Shown here: positions 8,131 through 18,296 of the stretch, one piece after another
How positions within the stretch are numbered: the stretch's first letter is position 1
Layout: every line of letters starts with the position of its first letter
Assembly (NCBI GenBank): GCA_014360685.1
Contig: JACIXB010000021.1
Location: 277,029-341,028, forward strand
DNA: 64,000 nucleotides
Reading direction: 5' to 3'
From: Actinomycetota bacterium
GTDB lineage: Bacteria > Actinomycetota > Geothermincolia > Geothermincolales > RBG-13-55-18
Notes under the pieces: generated by a model
Database searches by the model: none
Seen by the model: only the letters and a program-made list of their open reading frames with translations
Told to the model about the DNA's origin: nothing
Position numbers and translations under genes: made by a program

Positions 8131-9483
8131 TTACGGAGTGCATCGGCGACCCGTTTTTCGAATCCTTTTCAGGGGTACGGCGACCACGTCGACGCCCTCC
8201 GCCGCGGTCACCCTCACCTCGCACCATTGGCCCGACCTAAGGTCATCCCCGTGAGGGATGAAAATGACCCCGTCCACCTCGGGCGCCTCGCGGTAGGAGC
8301 GGGCTTCCCAGAATCCGGGTGCCTCGTCGCTCTTCTCCTCTACCAGCACCCTAAGGTCCTTGCCCACCAAATGCTCGGCTTTCTCCCTCATTATCTCTTC
8401 CTGGAGAAGGCAAAGCCCGCGCAGGCGATTATTCTTCACCCTCCGGGAAGAACCCTCTCCAAGTCTATAAGCCGGCGTGCCTTCTTCCTGAGAATAGCCA
8501 AAAAGACCAAGCCAGTCAAAGCGCGCCTCCTCCACGAAACGGTACAGTCGCCGGAAGGACGAGGCATCCTCGCCGGGAAACCCGACCATGAAGGTGGCCC
8601 TCAACGCCGCTTCCGGGAAAGCCCGGCGCACTTCTCTCACCAATCCGCGGCAGGAATGGAGGTCTCCTTTTCTGCCCATGGCCCCGAGCACGGCCGGATC
8701 CACGTGCTGGAAAGGAATATCGAAGTAGGGGTAGATCTTGGGATGGTCCATGGCTTCCAGGAGCGGCTCGTCCACGCCCTCGGGATGCATGTACATGATC
8801 CTGATGCGGAAATCCCCCTCCAGCCCGGACAGTTCCCTTAAAAGAGAGGGGAGGCGGCTCTTGCCTCCCCCCTCCCTGCCGTAGGAAGTGGTATCCTGTC
8901 CCACCAGTATTATCTCCCGCGCTCCCCGGCGGATAAAGAAAGAGGCTTCTCCGGCTATCTCCTCCTCGGGGCGGGACAGGAGGGGGCCCCTTATGCGCGG
9001 TATGGTGCAGTAGGCGCAACGGCGGTTACATCCCTCGCTCACCTTGAGGTACACGTAACCCTTGTGCAGGGTGGAGGAAAAACGGCGTGCCGCTCCCCGC
9101 GGCGATCTCCCCTCGCGTCCCCGGTACCCATGGATCACGGAAATCAGCTCCGGGTATTCGGCCGGGGAGATGAACAGGTCCACCTCCGGGAACAGCTCGG
9201 CCAGCGTCTCTTTTCCGTAGCGTGACACCAGGCAACCCGCCACCACCATGCGGCTTTCCGGTCCGCGGACTTCCGCCAGCTCCAGGACCGACTCCACGGA
9301 TTCTTCAACCGCGGGGACGATGAAGGAACAGGTGTTCACGATCACCAGGTCGGCCCGGGTGGGGTCATCCAGGGATTTCCACCCGGCTCTCAGCAACATG
9401 CCGGCCAGGCAATCCGAGTCCACCTGGTTCTTGGGACATCCCAGGGTGGTCAAATGGAAATACTTGCCGCCGTCCGCTGCCAT
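8131..9483 (-). CDS. rimO: Ribosomal protein S12 methylthiotransferase
   Basis: A radical SAM methylthiotransferase that modifies the conserved Asp of ribosomal protein S12. With the ATG at 9483 (450 residues) the N-terminal UPF0004 domain holds cluster cysteines C16, C52 and C84. The radical SAM cluster is CNRRCAYC at 152-159, and a C-terminal TRAM-like domain follows. The N-terminal LTTLGCPKNQVDSD is the RimO form rather than the MiaB form. A TTG 60 bp upstream would add 20 residues but has no support. Sits between a small unknown gene and pgsA. Confidence 0.93.
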   Translation of the reverse strand: MAADGGKYFHLTTLGCPKNQVDSDCLAGMLLRAGWKSLDDPTRADLVIVNTCSFIVPAVEESVESVLELAEVRGPESRMVVAGCLVSRYGKETLAELFPEVDLFISPAEYPELISVIHGYRGREGRSPRGAARRFSSTLHKGYVYLKVSEGCNRRCAYCTIPRIRGPLLSRPEEEIAGEASFFIRRGAREIILVGQDTTSYGREGGGKSRLPSLLRELSGLEGDFRIRIMYMHPEGVDEPLLEAMDHPKIYPYFDIPFQHVDPAVLGAMGRKGDLHSCRGLVREVRRAFPEAALRATFMVGFPGEDASSFRRLYRFVEEARFDWLGLFGYSQEEGTPAYRLGEGSSRRVKNNRLRGLCLLQEEIMREKAEHLVGKDLRVLVEEKSDEAPGFWEARSYREAPEVDGVIFIPHGDDLRSGQWCEVRVTAAEGVDVVAVPLKRIRKTGRRCTP

Positions 9484-9731
9484 GATTCTCACCAGGGCGG
9501 GGATTCCGGGGGTAATATCCCATCTTCTTTCCCCGGAGGTCAAGACGTCGACCCGACCTTCGCTTACCTCACCGGAAGCGGTAGGCGATAGGTCTCGTGC
9601 GCGTGGTCAACCCCGTTTCCCGGAGAGCGATGCTCCCTCCGCGGCAAGAAGACGAAAAGAACCGCTTTGCGTTGTAGAAGCACGTGGACCAGGTTAAATA
9701 CGAAGGATGCGTTTCCGTCGTTTCCCGAAGG

Positions 9732-9965
9732 CTAAGCCTTGATGGACCTGATCTTCTCGGCTACCCCGCTCCCCACTTCTTTGCCCGAAAAAAAGGAAAC
9801 CGACTTCTCGATCTTCTCCGCCAGCAACGGTAGATGGTCGACGGTGAGTTCATCCGGCGTGGTCCCGATCAGCTCGCAGTTCTTTTTTACCGTGGCCTTG
9901 GCTATGAAATCGCCTACCGCCGCCGCCAGTATCTTTTCCACCTCCATAGCCAGCTTGTTGGCCAA
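9732..9965 (-). CDS. Small conserved-looking protein of unknown function
   Basis: A 77-residue protein if initiated at the TTG at 9965, which follows a GGAGG site 5 nt away; the next ATG is 6 codons in. The sequence MEVEKILAAAVGDFIAKATV followed by DELTVDHLPLLAEKIEKSV predicts helices and could form a small helical bundle. I do not recognise a family. It is on the same strand between ftsK and rimO. A perfect TATAAT at 10051 to 10046 lies upstream, without a clear -35. Confidence 0.6.
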   Translation of the reverse strand: MANKLAMEVEKILAAAVGDFIAKATVKKNCELIGTTPDELTVDHLPLLAEKIEKSVSFFSGKEVGSGVAEKIRSIKA

Positions 9966-10045
9966 CTCACCCTCCCGTTGCCCCTTCAAGAATCGCGCCG
10001 AGCCCGCTAAGTCTCCGGGGTAGAAAGACCACGCGGTCCTTATCA

Positions 10046-10051
10046 ATTATA
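10046..10051 (-). promoter_or_regulatory. Candidate -10 box upstream of the small gene
   Basis: A perfect TATAAT on the minus strand, about 80 bp before the chosen TTG start. The best upstream -35-like sequence is TTGAAG at 19 bp, which is off-spacing, so only the -10 is supported. The remaining sequence up to ftsK (10052-10320) shows nothing else. Confidence 0.4.
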
Positions 10052-10320
10052 GCAAACCTATCAATGGGGCCTTCAACACCCCCCTTGAGCGTCCCTTGCT
10101 GCTTCCAGAAGGGTCATACTCGGCGTTTTCAATAGAATTCTGTTCCCCCTGTAAGGCGACCTTAAACCATTTCACCCCTATCCGTCCTTCCCCTCCGAAG
10201 GCCCCGCGCGTTTCCATCTTCTTGTCCAGTGGTCCCGCCGCCCGGCCGCGACGCGTTTGCGGGCTTCGCTCCCTCGAGGCATGGGAGATATTGGTTATCC
10301 GGTTCCGGTATCGGGAAAGG

Positions 10321-12681
10321 TTAGGCGTTCCCGCTTGCCGTGGAAGCCCCGTTTCCCGTTTCCCGCGCCTTTTTTTTGCGCGCCTTCATCTCTTCCAACT
10401 CCTCCTCGGTCATCAGGACCACCCGCGGCTTGCTGCCCTCGAAACCACCCACGATGCCCATGTCCTCCATGATATCCACCAGGCGCGCGGCACGGGCGTA
10501 ACCCACTCGAAGCTTCCTTTGCAGCAGCGAGGCGGAGGCCACCCCGGAGCGCACCACGATCTCGATGGCCTCGTCCAGAAGCTCATCCTCGTGTTCTTTC
10601 TCTCTCTTCTCCCCTCCCGCCTCCTCCAGGATATCCTGGCGGTATTCGGCCCTTCTCTGGCGCTTTATGTACCCGGTGATGGCGGCGATCTCCCTCTCCG
10701 AGACGTAGGCGCCTTGGACCCGTAACGGCCTGGAGGTACCGGCGGGTAAAAAGAGCATGTCGCCGTGCCCCACGAGTTTCTCGGCCCCTCCCACGTCCAG
10801 GATGACCCTTGAATCCGCCTGGCTGGCCACGGTGAAGGCGATGCGCGAGGGCATATTGGCCTTGATCAGGCCGGTCACCACGTCAACCGACGGACGCTGC
10901 GTGGCCACCACGAGGTGGATACCCACCGCCCTGGCCATCTGGGCGATGCGGGCGATGGAGTCCTCGACCTCCGCCGGGGCGACCATCATGAGGTCCGCGA
11001 GCTCGTCTATGACCACCAGTATGTAGGGCATGGCCGGAAAAAGCGGCTCGCCGTTCTCGTCCTTTTCCCCGCCCAGCCCTTCCTTCAACGCCGCGAGGTA
11101 GGCCACGATGTTCTTCACTCCCGCTCTGGATAACACCTGGTAACGGTATTCCATTTCCCTCACTACCCAGGCCAGGGCGCCGGAGGCTTTCTTGGGATCG
11201 GTTATAACCGGCGTCAGCAGGTGCGGTATGCCGTTGAAATGGCTTAACTCCACGTACTTGGGATCCACGAGCAGCATGCGTACCTCCCCGGGCGAGGCGA
11301 TCATGAGAACGGAGGCGATTATGGTGTTGATGCAACAGCTCTTTCCGGTCCCCGTGGCCCCGGCCATCAAAAGATGGGGCATGTCCCGCAGGTCGATGAG
11401 CACCGGGTGCCCGGAGACGTCCATGCCCAGCCCCACCATGAGCGGGGATTCCGGCTTCCCGGCCCGGGGTGCGGAAAGGATATCGCCCAGCGTCACCAGG
11501 TCGCGTTCCCGGTTGGGGATCTCGATCCCTATGGCCGATTTTCCGGGTATGGGGGTGATGATACGTATGTCCGGGGAGGCCATGGCATAGGCGATGTCGT
11601 CGCTGAGGTTGATGACGCGGTTCACCTTCACTCCGGAACCCAGCTCCACCTCGAAACGGGTCACCGTGGGGCCCCGCGTAACCCGGGTCACCGCGGCATC
11701 CACGCCGAAGTCCCGCAGGGTACGCTCCAGAATGGCTATGCTCTCGTTCACGCTCTTGTGAGAGATGGCCGACCTCTCCGAGCGCACCAGGAGCCCCAGC
11801 GGCGGCAGCCGGTAGGGCTTCCCGGGCTCCTCCTTTACCCGAAGGGCTACCTGGCCGTCCTCCTCTATCACCAGCGGGGGTGGGGATACCTTGTCCGGAC
11901 GCGGCCTTGGGGGGCTGACCCCGCCGGCAAGAGGCTCCTCCGCCGTACCCACTTGTACCCGTTCCGGGACCTCGCCTTCCATCCCCTCCTTGGCCCGCGG
12001 CGGCGCCGTTTTTCCCTTTTCCCGGCCCCTCTTCTGGAGGGCCGACCTTCTCATCTTCCTGGCCTCCAGCCTCTTCTCCACCCTCTCCTGCAGATACTGG
12101 GACAGGGTGAGGCCGGTGAGGAGAAGGAATCCCACCATGGCCATCCCCACCAGCAGGACGTAGGCTCCCGTCCGGCTCAACAACTTTACCAGCGGCCACG
12201 CGATGGCCGCGCCCACCACTCCCCCGCCGCGAAAGAGGTTGTCCAGGACGAACATCTCCTCCGGACCGCCCACCCGGAGGTGGCAGAGGGCGCAGGCCCC
12301 CAGGAGCAAGACCGAGGCCCCCGCCACTTCCACCCACGTCAACCTCCATTTTCCCTGCCTCGCCCTCTCCATATCCCCCATCCTCCCGAGCAACAGGGCG
12401 AGGCCCACTCCGGCCACCAGGAAGGGCACCGGAAAACGGAGGTAACCCAGGAGGTAGGAAAAGAACCACTCCAGGCCCCTCCCCACCGGTCCCAGGGCGG
12501 AAAGGAAGGCCAGGAGGAGAAGGATGCCCACCACCACCAGCGATACACCGTAGATCTCCCGCAGGTTCCGGGGCAGCCCCTGTCGACGAGAGCCCTTTTC
12601 CGGGACTCTCCGAGAAGAGGGCTTTCTGGTCCCGGTGCTCCCTCGCTTACCCTTATCTCTTCCTTTCGGCGAACCCGGCAC
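10321..12681 (-). CDS. ftsK: DNA translocase FtsK/SpoIIIE
   Basis: A septum-anchored dsDNA translocase for chromosome segregation. A basic N-terminus precedes about four membrane segments (roughly residues 45-200). A charged linker follows, then the RecA-type motor. Walker A is GATGTGKSCC at about 440-449 and Walker B VVIDELADLMM at about 553-563. The C-terminal winged-helix gamma domain (about 710-770, with VGYARAARLVDIMEDMGIV) recognises orienting sequences such as KOPS/SRS. The GTG start at 12681 has an excellent GGAGGTGA site. Length 786 is typical for Gram-positive FtsK. Confidence 0.96.
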   Translation of the reverse strand: MPGSPKGRDKGKRGSTGTRKPSSRRVPEKGSRRQGLPRNLREIYGVSLVVVGILLLLAFLSALGPVGRGLEWFFSYLLGYLRFPVPFLVAGVGLALLLGRMGDMERARQGKWRLTWVEVAGASVLLLGACALCHLRVGGPEEMFVLDNLFRGGGVVGAAIAWPLVKLLSRTGAYVLLVGMAMVGFLLLTGLTLSQYLQERVEKRLEARKMRRSALQKRGREKGKTAPPRAKEGMEGEVPERVQVGTAEEPLAGGVSPPRPRPDKVSPPPLVIEEDGQVALRVKEEPGKPYRLPPLGLLVRSERSAISHKSVNESIAILERTLRDFGVDAAVTRVTRGPTVTRFEVELGSGVKVNRVINLSDDIAYAMASPDIRIITPIPGKSAIGIEIPNRERDLVTLGDILSAPRAGKPESPLMVGLGMDVSGHPVLIDLRDMPHLLMAGATGTGKSCCINTIIASVLMIASPGEVRMLLVDPKYVELSHFNGIPHLLTPVITDPKKASGALAWVVREMEYRYQVLSRAGVKNIVAYLAALKEGLGGEKDENGEPLFPAMPYILVVIDELADLMMVAPAEVEDSIARIAQMARAVGIHLVVATQRPSVDVVTGLIKANMPSRIAFTVASQADSRVILDVGGAEKLVGHGDMLFLPAGTSRPLRVQGAYVSEREIAAITGYIKRQRRAEYRQDILEEAGGEKREKEHEDELLDEAIEIVVRSGVASASLLQRKLRVGYARAARLVDIMEDMGIVGGFEGSKPRVVLMTEEELEEMKARKKKARETGNGASTASGNA

Positions 12682-13055
12682 TTCTCACCTCCGCCCCGGG
12701 TGAAGGGCCTCTCCCATGGTCCTCGGTGACCTATTCCCGCCCCCCCGGCTTTTTAAAATATCTTCCACCAGAGACACCTACATACCTCCGTTGGATATCG
12801 CGTGACAAGTGAAGCCGGAGTTTCCTCGATTTTCCATTATGGCCCGCGCCGGGAAGGGGATTCCCACGACCACCGGCTTTCTTCTCCCCCACTCGGGCCG
12901 GCCGGGCAACGTGTTCAGGGCCGAAGACCAGCGGTTGGGCGGGTTACCGGCTTATCCCATCCCAACAACCCCTATCGGATTCCCGCCGTCCATATTAATC
13001 CCCCGCCCGGAATGGCCCGTTATCGCTTGACGACCGCGGCCGCCACCGCAGTTCC
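12682..13055. other. Intergenic region between dapB and ftsK
   Basis: About 370 bp without a supported gene. On the minus strand TTGTCA (12808 to 12803) and TATGTA (12784 to 12779) with 18-bp spacing form a weak promoter candidate for ftsK. The AT-rich patch at 12750-12762 has no clear pairing. No terminator is evident. Confidence 0.35.
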
Positions 13056-13832
13056 TTACAGGTCCATGACCTTTTCCAGCCCCAGGACCAGGCCGGTTAG
13101 GCCTGTCACCCGTCGCACGGCCAAGAGTACACCGGGCATGAAAGAGGACCGGTCAAGGGAATCGTGGCGTATGGTGAGCACCTGGCCTTTCCCGCCGAAG
13201 ATGACCTCCTGATGGGCCACCAGCCCGGGAAGGCGCACGGAATGGATGTGGATCCCTCCCATGGTTAACCCCCGCGGGCCTTCTTCCCTCTCCTCGGCTT
13301 CCTCTACGCCGCATTCCCCGAGTATCAGGCGCGCGGTGTTGCGGGCGGTGCCGGAGGGGGCGTCGATCTTGGCCGGGTGGTGGAGTTCCACTATCTCGCA
13401 CGCCTCCATGTACCGGGCGGCGCGCCTGGCGAAATCCATCATCAGCACGGCGCCCACGGCGAAATTGGGGGCCACCAGGCACGCTACGCCTCCCTCCACC
13501 GCCGCCCGTCCCAGCTCCTCCAAGTCCCGCGCGGAAAGACCTGTGGTCCCCACCACGCAGTGAATGCCTTTCCTCAATACCCGTGGAAGGTTGACGCGGG
13601 CCGCTTTCGCCAGGGTGAAATCCACCATCACCTCCACCCTGGCCTCCGCCATGGCCAGAACGTCGTCCCGCACCACCAGATCGTTGTCCACGTCGGGGAC
13701 CAGTTCCGAGAGCTTCTTTCCGGCGTAGGCCGGGTCCACGGCGCAGGCCAGACGGAGGTCCTTTTCCGCGCTCACCGCCCGACAGACCTCCTTCCCCATG
13801 CGGCCCCCGGCTCCACACACGCCCACGTTCAT
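13056..13832 (-). CDS. dapB: 4-hydroxy-tetrahydrodipicolinate reductase
   Basis: An NAD(P)H-dependent reductase of the lysine/diaminopimelate pathway. The 258-residue protein has the Rossmann motif GAGGRMG (7-13), VDFT, VVGTTG, APNFAVGAVLM, and the substrate-binding/catalytic ELHHPAKIDAPSGTA at about 152-166. Near the C-terminus FGGKGQVLTIRHDSLDR is typical. It follows the M16 peptidase gene by about 170 bp. dapA and lysC are not in the window. dap genes near pnp and the M16 peptidase are familiar from Firmicutes. Confidence 0.96.
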   Translation of the reverse strand: MNVGVCGAGGRMGKEVCRAVSAEKDLRLACAVDPAYAGKKLSELVPDVDNDLVVRDDVLAMAEARVEVMVDFTLAKAARVNLPRVLRKGIHCVVGTTGLSARDLEELGRAAVEGGVACLVAPNFAVGAVLMMDFARRAARYMEACEIVELHHPAKIDAPSGTARNTARLILGECGVEEAEEREEGPRGLTMGGIHIHSVRLPGLVAHQEVIFGGKGQVLTIRHDSLDRSSFMPGVLLAVRRVTGLTGLVLGLEKVMDL

Positions 13833-14001
13833 CTCCCATCCTCCCCGTGAAGGTCGAAGGCTTTACCCGATCCAACCATATTTCAGGCGAAGTCCGACGT
13901 TTTCTCCTCCGCCGCTCCCCTTATTAAGGTAATCACCCCTCTCAGGTCACACCCCGTGGGGACTCCGGCCCCTATCCTCGAGCAGGCCTCCTCCCCTGCG
14001 T

Positions 14002-15267
14002 TCAGAAAAGGTGGGCTTGGAATTCGCGATCTCCGAAGGGCCCGATGATCACGGCCACCAGTCGCCGTGGTCCGAAGAGCTCGTGGGCCAGCCTCTGCAC
14101 GTCGTCCACGCCAACCCCTTCCACCCTCCGCAGCAGTTCGTCCAATTCCAGTATCTCGCCCCCGCTTACCTCCGCCTTGCCCAGGCGGGTCATGCGGCTT
14201 CCGCTGTCCTCCAGGCTGAGGACCAGGCTTCCCTTGATGTGTCCCTTGGCCCTCTCCACCTCTTCCGCGGTGACCCCCTTCTCCAGCAGGAGGTCTATCT
14301 CCTCCTTGATAAGATCCATAACCGCGGGGGCGTTCTCCGGGCTGGTGCCCGCGTATATCGCCACCAGCCCCGTCTCCACGAACATGGAATGGTAGGAGAA
14401 GATGGAGTACACCAGCGACCTCTCCTCCCTTATCTTCTGGAAAAGCCTGGAACTCATGCCCCCGCCCAGGATGTTGTCCAGGACGGCCAGGGTGAAGCGG
14501 GCCGGGTGCCTCCTGGGCAGTCCCTGCGTCCCAATCACTATGTGGGCCTGCTCCGTGGGGCGGTCGTATACCACGGTATGGGGCCTTATCTCCGGGACCA
14601 CGCAATGGCGGGAATGCCGGCCGCGCCCCCCGTCCACGGACATCAACCTCTCCACCATCTCCACGATGTTTTCGTGTTCCACGTTCCCGGCCACGGCCAC
14701 CACGATGTTCTCCGGGTGATAATACCTGGCGAAGAAATCCCTGATGTCCCCGCTCTGCAGGGTCCGGACGACGTTCTGGCTGCCGAGGACGCTCTGCCCC
14801 AGGGGATGGGATTCCCACAGCGCGGATATGAAAAGGTCGTGGATGATGTCGTCCGGGGAATCCTCGTGCATGGCGATTTCTTCCAATATGACCTTTCGCT
14901 CCGCGTCCACATCGCGAGGGGAGAGCCGCGAGTTCAGGAGCATGTCCACCATGATGTCCATGGCCTGCCCCAGGTTCTCGTCCAATACCTTGGCGTAATA
15001 ACAGGTGTATTCCTTGGCCGAGAAGGCGTTGAGCTCGCCCCCCATGGCGTCGAATTCCTCGGCTATGCGCCTCGCTGAGCGTTTCTCGGTGCCCTTGAAG
15101 AGGAGATGCTCGATGAAATGGCTGATCCCCGAAAGTTCCTGTGGTTCATCCCTGGATCCCACACCCACCCAGAAGCCGGTGGTCACGCTTCGCAGGTGGG
15201 GCATCTTCTCGGTGAGGATGCGTATGCCGTTGGCGTTCTCCGTGCGCAGGTATCCGGTTCCCCTCAT
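14002..15267 (-). CDS. M16 family zinc peptidase (processing-peptidase-like)
   Basis: Inverzincin: the zinc motif HxxEH is seen as HFIEHLLFKGT at 51-61, and the distal Glu lies in VILEEIAMHEDSPDD about 75 residues later. The second inactive-type half contains the R/Y region AHIVIGTQGLPR. At 421 residues it matches single-chain bacterial homologues such as B. subtilis MlpA. Bacterial members degrade small peptides or signal-peptide fragments. It lies 16 bp downstream of pnp, the conserved order in Gram-positive bacteria. Probably cytosolic, since no signal peptide is visible. Confidence 0.9.
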   Translation of the reverse strand: MRGTGYLRTENANGIRILTEKMPHLRSVTTGFWVGVGSRDEPQELSGISHFIEHLLFKGTEKRSARRIAEEFDAMGGELNAFSAKEYTCYYAKVLDENLGQAMDIMVDMLLNSRLSPRDVDAERKVILEEIAMHEDSPDDIIHDLFISALWESHPLGQSVLGSQNVVRTLQSGDIRDFFARYYHPENIVVAVAGNVEHENIVEMVERLMSVDGGRGRHSRHCVVPEIRPHTVVYDRPTEQAHIVIGTQGLPRRHPARFTLAVLDNILGGGMSSRLFQKIREERSLVYSIFSYHSMFVETGLVAIYAGTSPENAPAVMDLIKEEIDLLLEKGVTAEEVERAKGHIKGSLVLSLEDSGSRMTRLGKAEVSGGEILELDELLRRVEGVGVDDVQRLAHELFGPRRLVAVIIGPFGDREFQAHLF

Positions 15268-15283
15268 GTGGGTAGAGGTCCCC

Positions 15284-17584
15284 TTACCATTTTTTCCTGT
15301 CCTGCCTGAACCGGTTGCCCTCCCCCTTTCCCCGGTTGCGCGGGGAGGACTGCCGACCTTGGGAACCGGGGGAATGCCGGGGTTGGGGGCGGTTGTCCTT
15401 GAACCCCTTGGTCTTCCCTTCCTCCCTTTGTGCTCCGGCGACCACGCTCTCTTCCGGAACCTTGAGGTTCAGGCCGCGCAGGTTCACACGGCCCAACTTG
15501 TCTATCTCCATCACCTCCACCCGGATCTTGTCCCCCACGTTAAGAACATCCTCCACGCGATCCACGCGCCTGTCGGACAACTTGGAGATATGGATGAGGC
15601 CTTCCTTCCCGGGCAGATATTCAACGAAGGCCCCGAAGCTGGTGGTGCGGGTGACCGTGCCCTCGAACTGCTCGCCCGGCTGGGCCTCGTGGATGATCTG
15701 TTCCACCATCCTCTTGGCCGCCTCCGCGCTGGCCAGGTCCTTGGCGGTTATGAATATCCTTCCATCGTCCTCGATGTCCAGCTCCACGTCGTACTCGGTT
15801 ATGATGCGGTGGATGACCTTTCCGCCGGGGCCGATCACCTCGCGTATCTTTTCCACCGGGACTTCGAAGGTTATGACCCGCGGGGCGTAGGGTGAGAGCT
15901 CCGGCCGGGGTTCGGCGATGGCCTCCCGCATCTTCTTCAGGACGTAGAGGCGTGCCTCGCGGGCCTGTTCCAAGGCCTTCTCCATGGTCTCCACGGAGAT
16001 TCCCCGTATCTTCATGTCCATCTGAAGGGCGGTGACCCCGTCCTCGGTCCCGGCCACCTTGAAGTCCATGTCCCCGTACTTGTCCTCTATGCCCTGGATA
16101 TCGGTGAGCACCACCGTGCGGTCTTCCTCCTTGATCAGGCCCATGGCTATGCCCCCCACCGCCTTCTTATCCTTGACCGGCACCCCGGCGTCCATAAGGG
16201 CCAGGCTGGAGGCGCACACCGAGGCCATGGAGGTGGACCCGTTGGATGAGAGAACCTCGGAGACCAGTCGGATGGTATAGGGAAACTCCTCCTCGTCCGG
16301 GATGAGGGTGACCAGGGCCCTCTCCGCGAGTGCGCCGTGGCCGATCTCCCTGCGCCTCGGTCCTCGCAGGATGCCCGTTTCCCCCACGCAGAACGGGGGG
16401 AAGTTGTAATGGTGCATGAACCTCTTGCTCTCCTCGGGCGAGAGGTCGTCGATGCGCTGCATGTCGCTTATCGGTCCCAGGGTGAGTAGGGTGAGCACCT
16501 GGGTCAGGCCGCGGGCGAACAGGCCCGAGCCGTGGGTGCGCGATACCAGTCCCACCTCGCAGGTTATGGGGCGTATTTCCTCGGGCCTCCTCCCATCCAC
16601 CCGCAGGTCCTCCTCCACGATCATACGGCGCATACAGCTCCCCACCAGGCGGTCGAAGTATTCCTTGAGGGCGGCCAGGAATTCCTCCGTGGTCCCCTCT
16701 ATCTCCACGGCCAGGACGAACTCGTTGAGGAGATTCTCCAGTGCCTTGTCCCGCTCCGGCTTATCCGCCTGGTTCCTGGCCATCTCCCGCAGCAGGTTCT
16801 CAACCTTGGCCTTCATGTCCGGGAAACGGTTCTCCACGGCCTCGAAGTCGAACTTGCGGAGGTTCACCTCCCGCTTGGGTTTGCCCACCTCCTGGATCAT
16901 CTGCTGCTGGAGCCGGATCATCTCCCGGATGCCCTGCTTGGAGAACTCCAAGGCCTCCACCAAGTCGGCCTCCGAGACCTGGGAAGCGCCCGCCTCCACC
17001 ATGATGATGTCCACTTCGTTGCTCTCCGGGTCCAGGATCCCGGCCACCACCAGGTCCAGGGCGCTCCTCTCCATCTCCGGTATGGTGGGGTTGATGGCCA
17101 GGCCTTCCGGGAAGAGTCCCACCCTGACCGCTCCCACCGGCCCGTTGAAGGGGATGTTGGATATGCATAGAGCCGCCGAGGCCCCGTTGACCGCCAGCAC
17201 GTCGGGGTGGTTTATCTGGTCCACGGAGAGGATAGTGGCTATCACCTGCACCTCGATACGCATCCCTTCCGGGAAATTGGGCCGCAGGGGGCGGTCTATG
17301 AGCCGCGCGGTGAGAATGGATTTCTCCGAGGGGCGTCCCTCACGGCGGAAGAACCCGCCGGGGATCTTCCCCGCCGCGTACATCCTCTCCTCTACGTCCA
17401 CCACCAGGGGGAAGAAATCCCGGTCCACCTCGTTCTTGGAACCCATGGCCGTGACCAGGATGTCCGTTCCCCCGCAGGATACCACCACCGCTCCGTCGGC
17501 CAGGCTGGCCAGTTTGCCCACCTCGAAGCTGATGGTTTTGCCGAACAGTTCGGCCGAGAACCTTTTCACTTCACCGTCGGTCAT
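15284..17584 (-). CDS. pnp: Polyribonucleotide nucleotidyltransferase (PNPase)
   Basis: A phosphorolytic 3'-5' exoribonuclease and part of the RNA decay machinery. Two RNase PH-type domains are joined by an all-alpha linker. A KH domain follows ([10 protein letters not shown], about 575-584), then an S1 domain ([20 protein letters not shown], about 637-656) and a basic Gly/Arg-rich tail (about 730-766) that may bind RNA or partners. ATG at 17584, with an upstream GGAGA, gives [15 protein letters not shown] and 766 residues. A TTG 60 bp upstream would overlap rpsO and is less likely. Follows rpsO by 56 bp, a near-universal order. Confidence 0.97.
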   Translation of the reverse strand: MTDGEVKRFSAELFGKTISFEVGKLASLADGAVVVSCGGTDILVTAMGSKNEVDRDFFPLVVDVEERMYAAGKIPGGFFRREGRPSEKSILTARLIDRPLRPNFPEGMRIEVQVIATILSVDQINHPDVLAVNGASAALCISNIPFNGPVGAVRVGLFPEGLAINPTIPEMERSALDLVVAGILDPESNEVDIIMVEAGASQVSEADLVEALEFSKQGIREMIRLQQQMIQEVGKPKREVNLRKFDFEAVENRFPDMKAKVENLLREMARNQADKPERDKALENLLNEFVLAVEIEGTTEEFLAALKEYFDRLVGSCMRRMIVEEDLRVDGRRPEEIRPITCEVGLVSRTHGSGLFARGLTQVLTLLTLGPISDMQRIDDLSPEESKRFMHHYNFPPFCVGETGILRGPRRREIGHGALAERALVTLIPDEEEFPYTIRLVSEVLSSNGSTSMASVCASSLALMDAGVPVKDKKAVGGIAMGLIKEEDRTVVLTDIQGIEDKYGDMDFKVAGTEDGVTALQMDMKIRGISVETMEKALEQAREARLYVLKKMREAIAEPRPELSPYAPRVITFEVPVEKIREVIGPGGKVIHRIITEYDVELDIEDDGRIFITAKDLASAEAAKRMVEQIIHEAQPGEQFEGTVTRTTSFGAFVEYLPGKEGLIHISKLSDRRVDRVEDVLNVGDKIRVEVMEIDKLGRVNLRGLNLKVPEESVVAGAQREEGKTKGFKDNRPQPRHSPGSQGRQSSPRNRGKGEGNRFRQDRKKW

Positions 17585-17640
17585 TCTCTTCTCATCTCCA
17601 TTCGTGAATAGAATCCGGCTCCGCGCGTCCCCGGGGCGGA

Positions 17641-17910
17641 TCAACGGCGGAGCCCGAGCCGCTCGATAAGCTGGCGGTACCTTTCCACGTCCTTTTCCCT
17701 GAGGTAATTGAGCAGCCTCCTGCGCTTGCCGACCATCTTCAGGAGTCCCCTCCGGGAATGGTGGTCCTTCTTGTGCACCTTCAGGTGCTCGGTGAGCTCC
17801 TCGATGCGCTTGGTGAGGAGAGCTATCTGGACCTCCGCGGAACCTGTGTCCTTGTCATGGGCACGGAATTCCCGGATGATGGACTGCTTCTCCTCGCTGG
17901 AGAGGGTCAT
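17641..17910 (-). CDS. rpsO: Ribosomal protein S15
   Basis: A 30S subunit protein binding the central 16S rRNA domain. ATG at 17910 has an AGGAGGTGA site at good spacing and yields exactly the canonical 89 residues. The conserved [14 protein letters not shown] and [20 protein letters not shown] are both present. A GTG three codons upstream overlaps the ribosome binding site and is rejected. pnp follows, as in most bacteria. Confidence 0.98.
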   Translation of the reverse strand: MTLSSEEKQSIIREFRAHDKDTGSAEVQIALLTKRIEELTEHLKVHKKDHHSRRGLLKMVGKRRRLLNYLREKDVERYRQLIERLGLRR

Positions 17911-18296
17911 GCCTTTCACCTCCTAGATCCCCGTAGGCCCAAGCAGGGGGCGGCAACCACCCTCCCTAGGCCTAGGTTCGGGCGGGACGTTCCCACCCAC
18001 AACCTATTCTTCCTCTCTAACCTCCCCTCGATGATAGCACAGCGGCGAGAGAGGGGTAAATCGGGGCCGGCCTACGCGGAGAGTCCTCGGAGCCGGCCGC
18101 ACTTGACCCCAAGCCTTGGCCGGGAAAAAGCGGGCAATCCACCCGGAGGCATTCAAGGCCCGGTGGGGCGGCTCCGGGGAGAGGGGAATCTTAGGCGCAG
18201 CCCTCCGGGCCGGTTCACCGCCGCCAGGATGAGGGTAAAGCCGGGCAGGATACGGTGAGCAGTGCTCCCAAGGGGTCAGGCCCGCCGCGTCCCCGC
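17911..18296. other. Intergenic leader between ribF and rpsO
   Basis: About 385 bp with no credible gene. A weak minus-strand promoter candidate is TTTACC (18060 to 18055), an 18-bp spacer and TATCAT (18036 to 18031), which would give rpsO-pnp its own transcript with a roughly 115-nt leader. No T-run terminator behind ribF is obvious. Confidence 0.35.

Noticed and set aside
14011..15078. Long plus-strand frame over the M16 peptidase gene
   Set aside because: Antisense shadow; no motif and no start signal.
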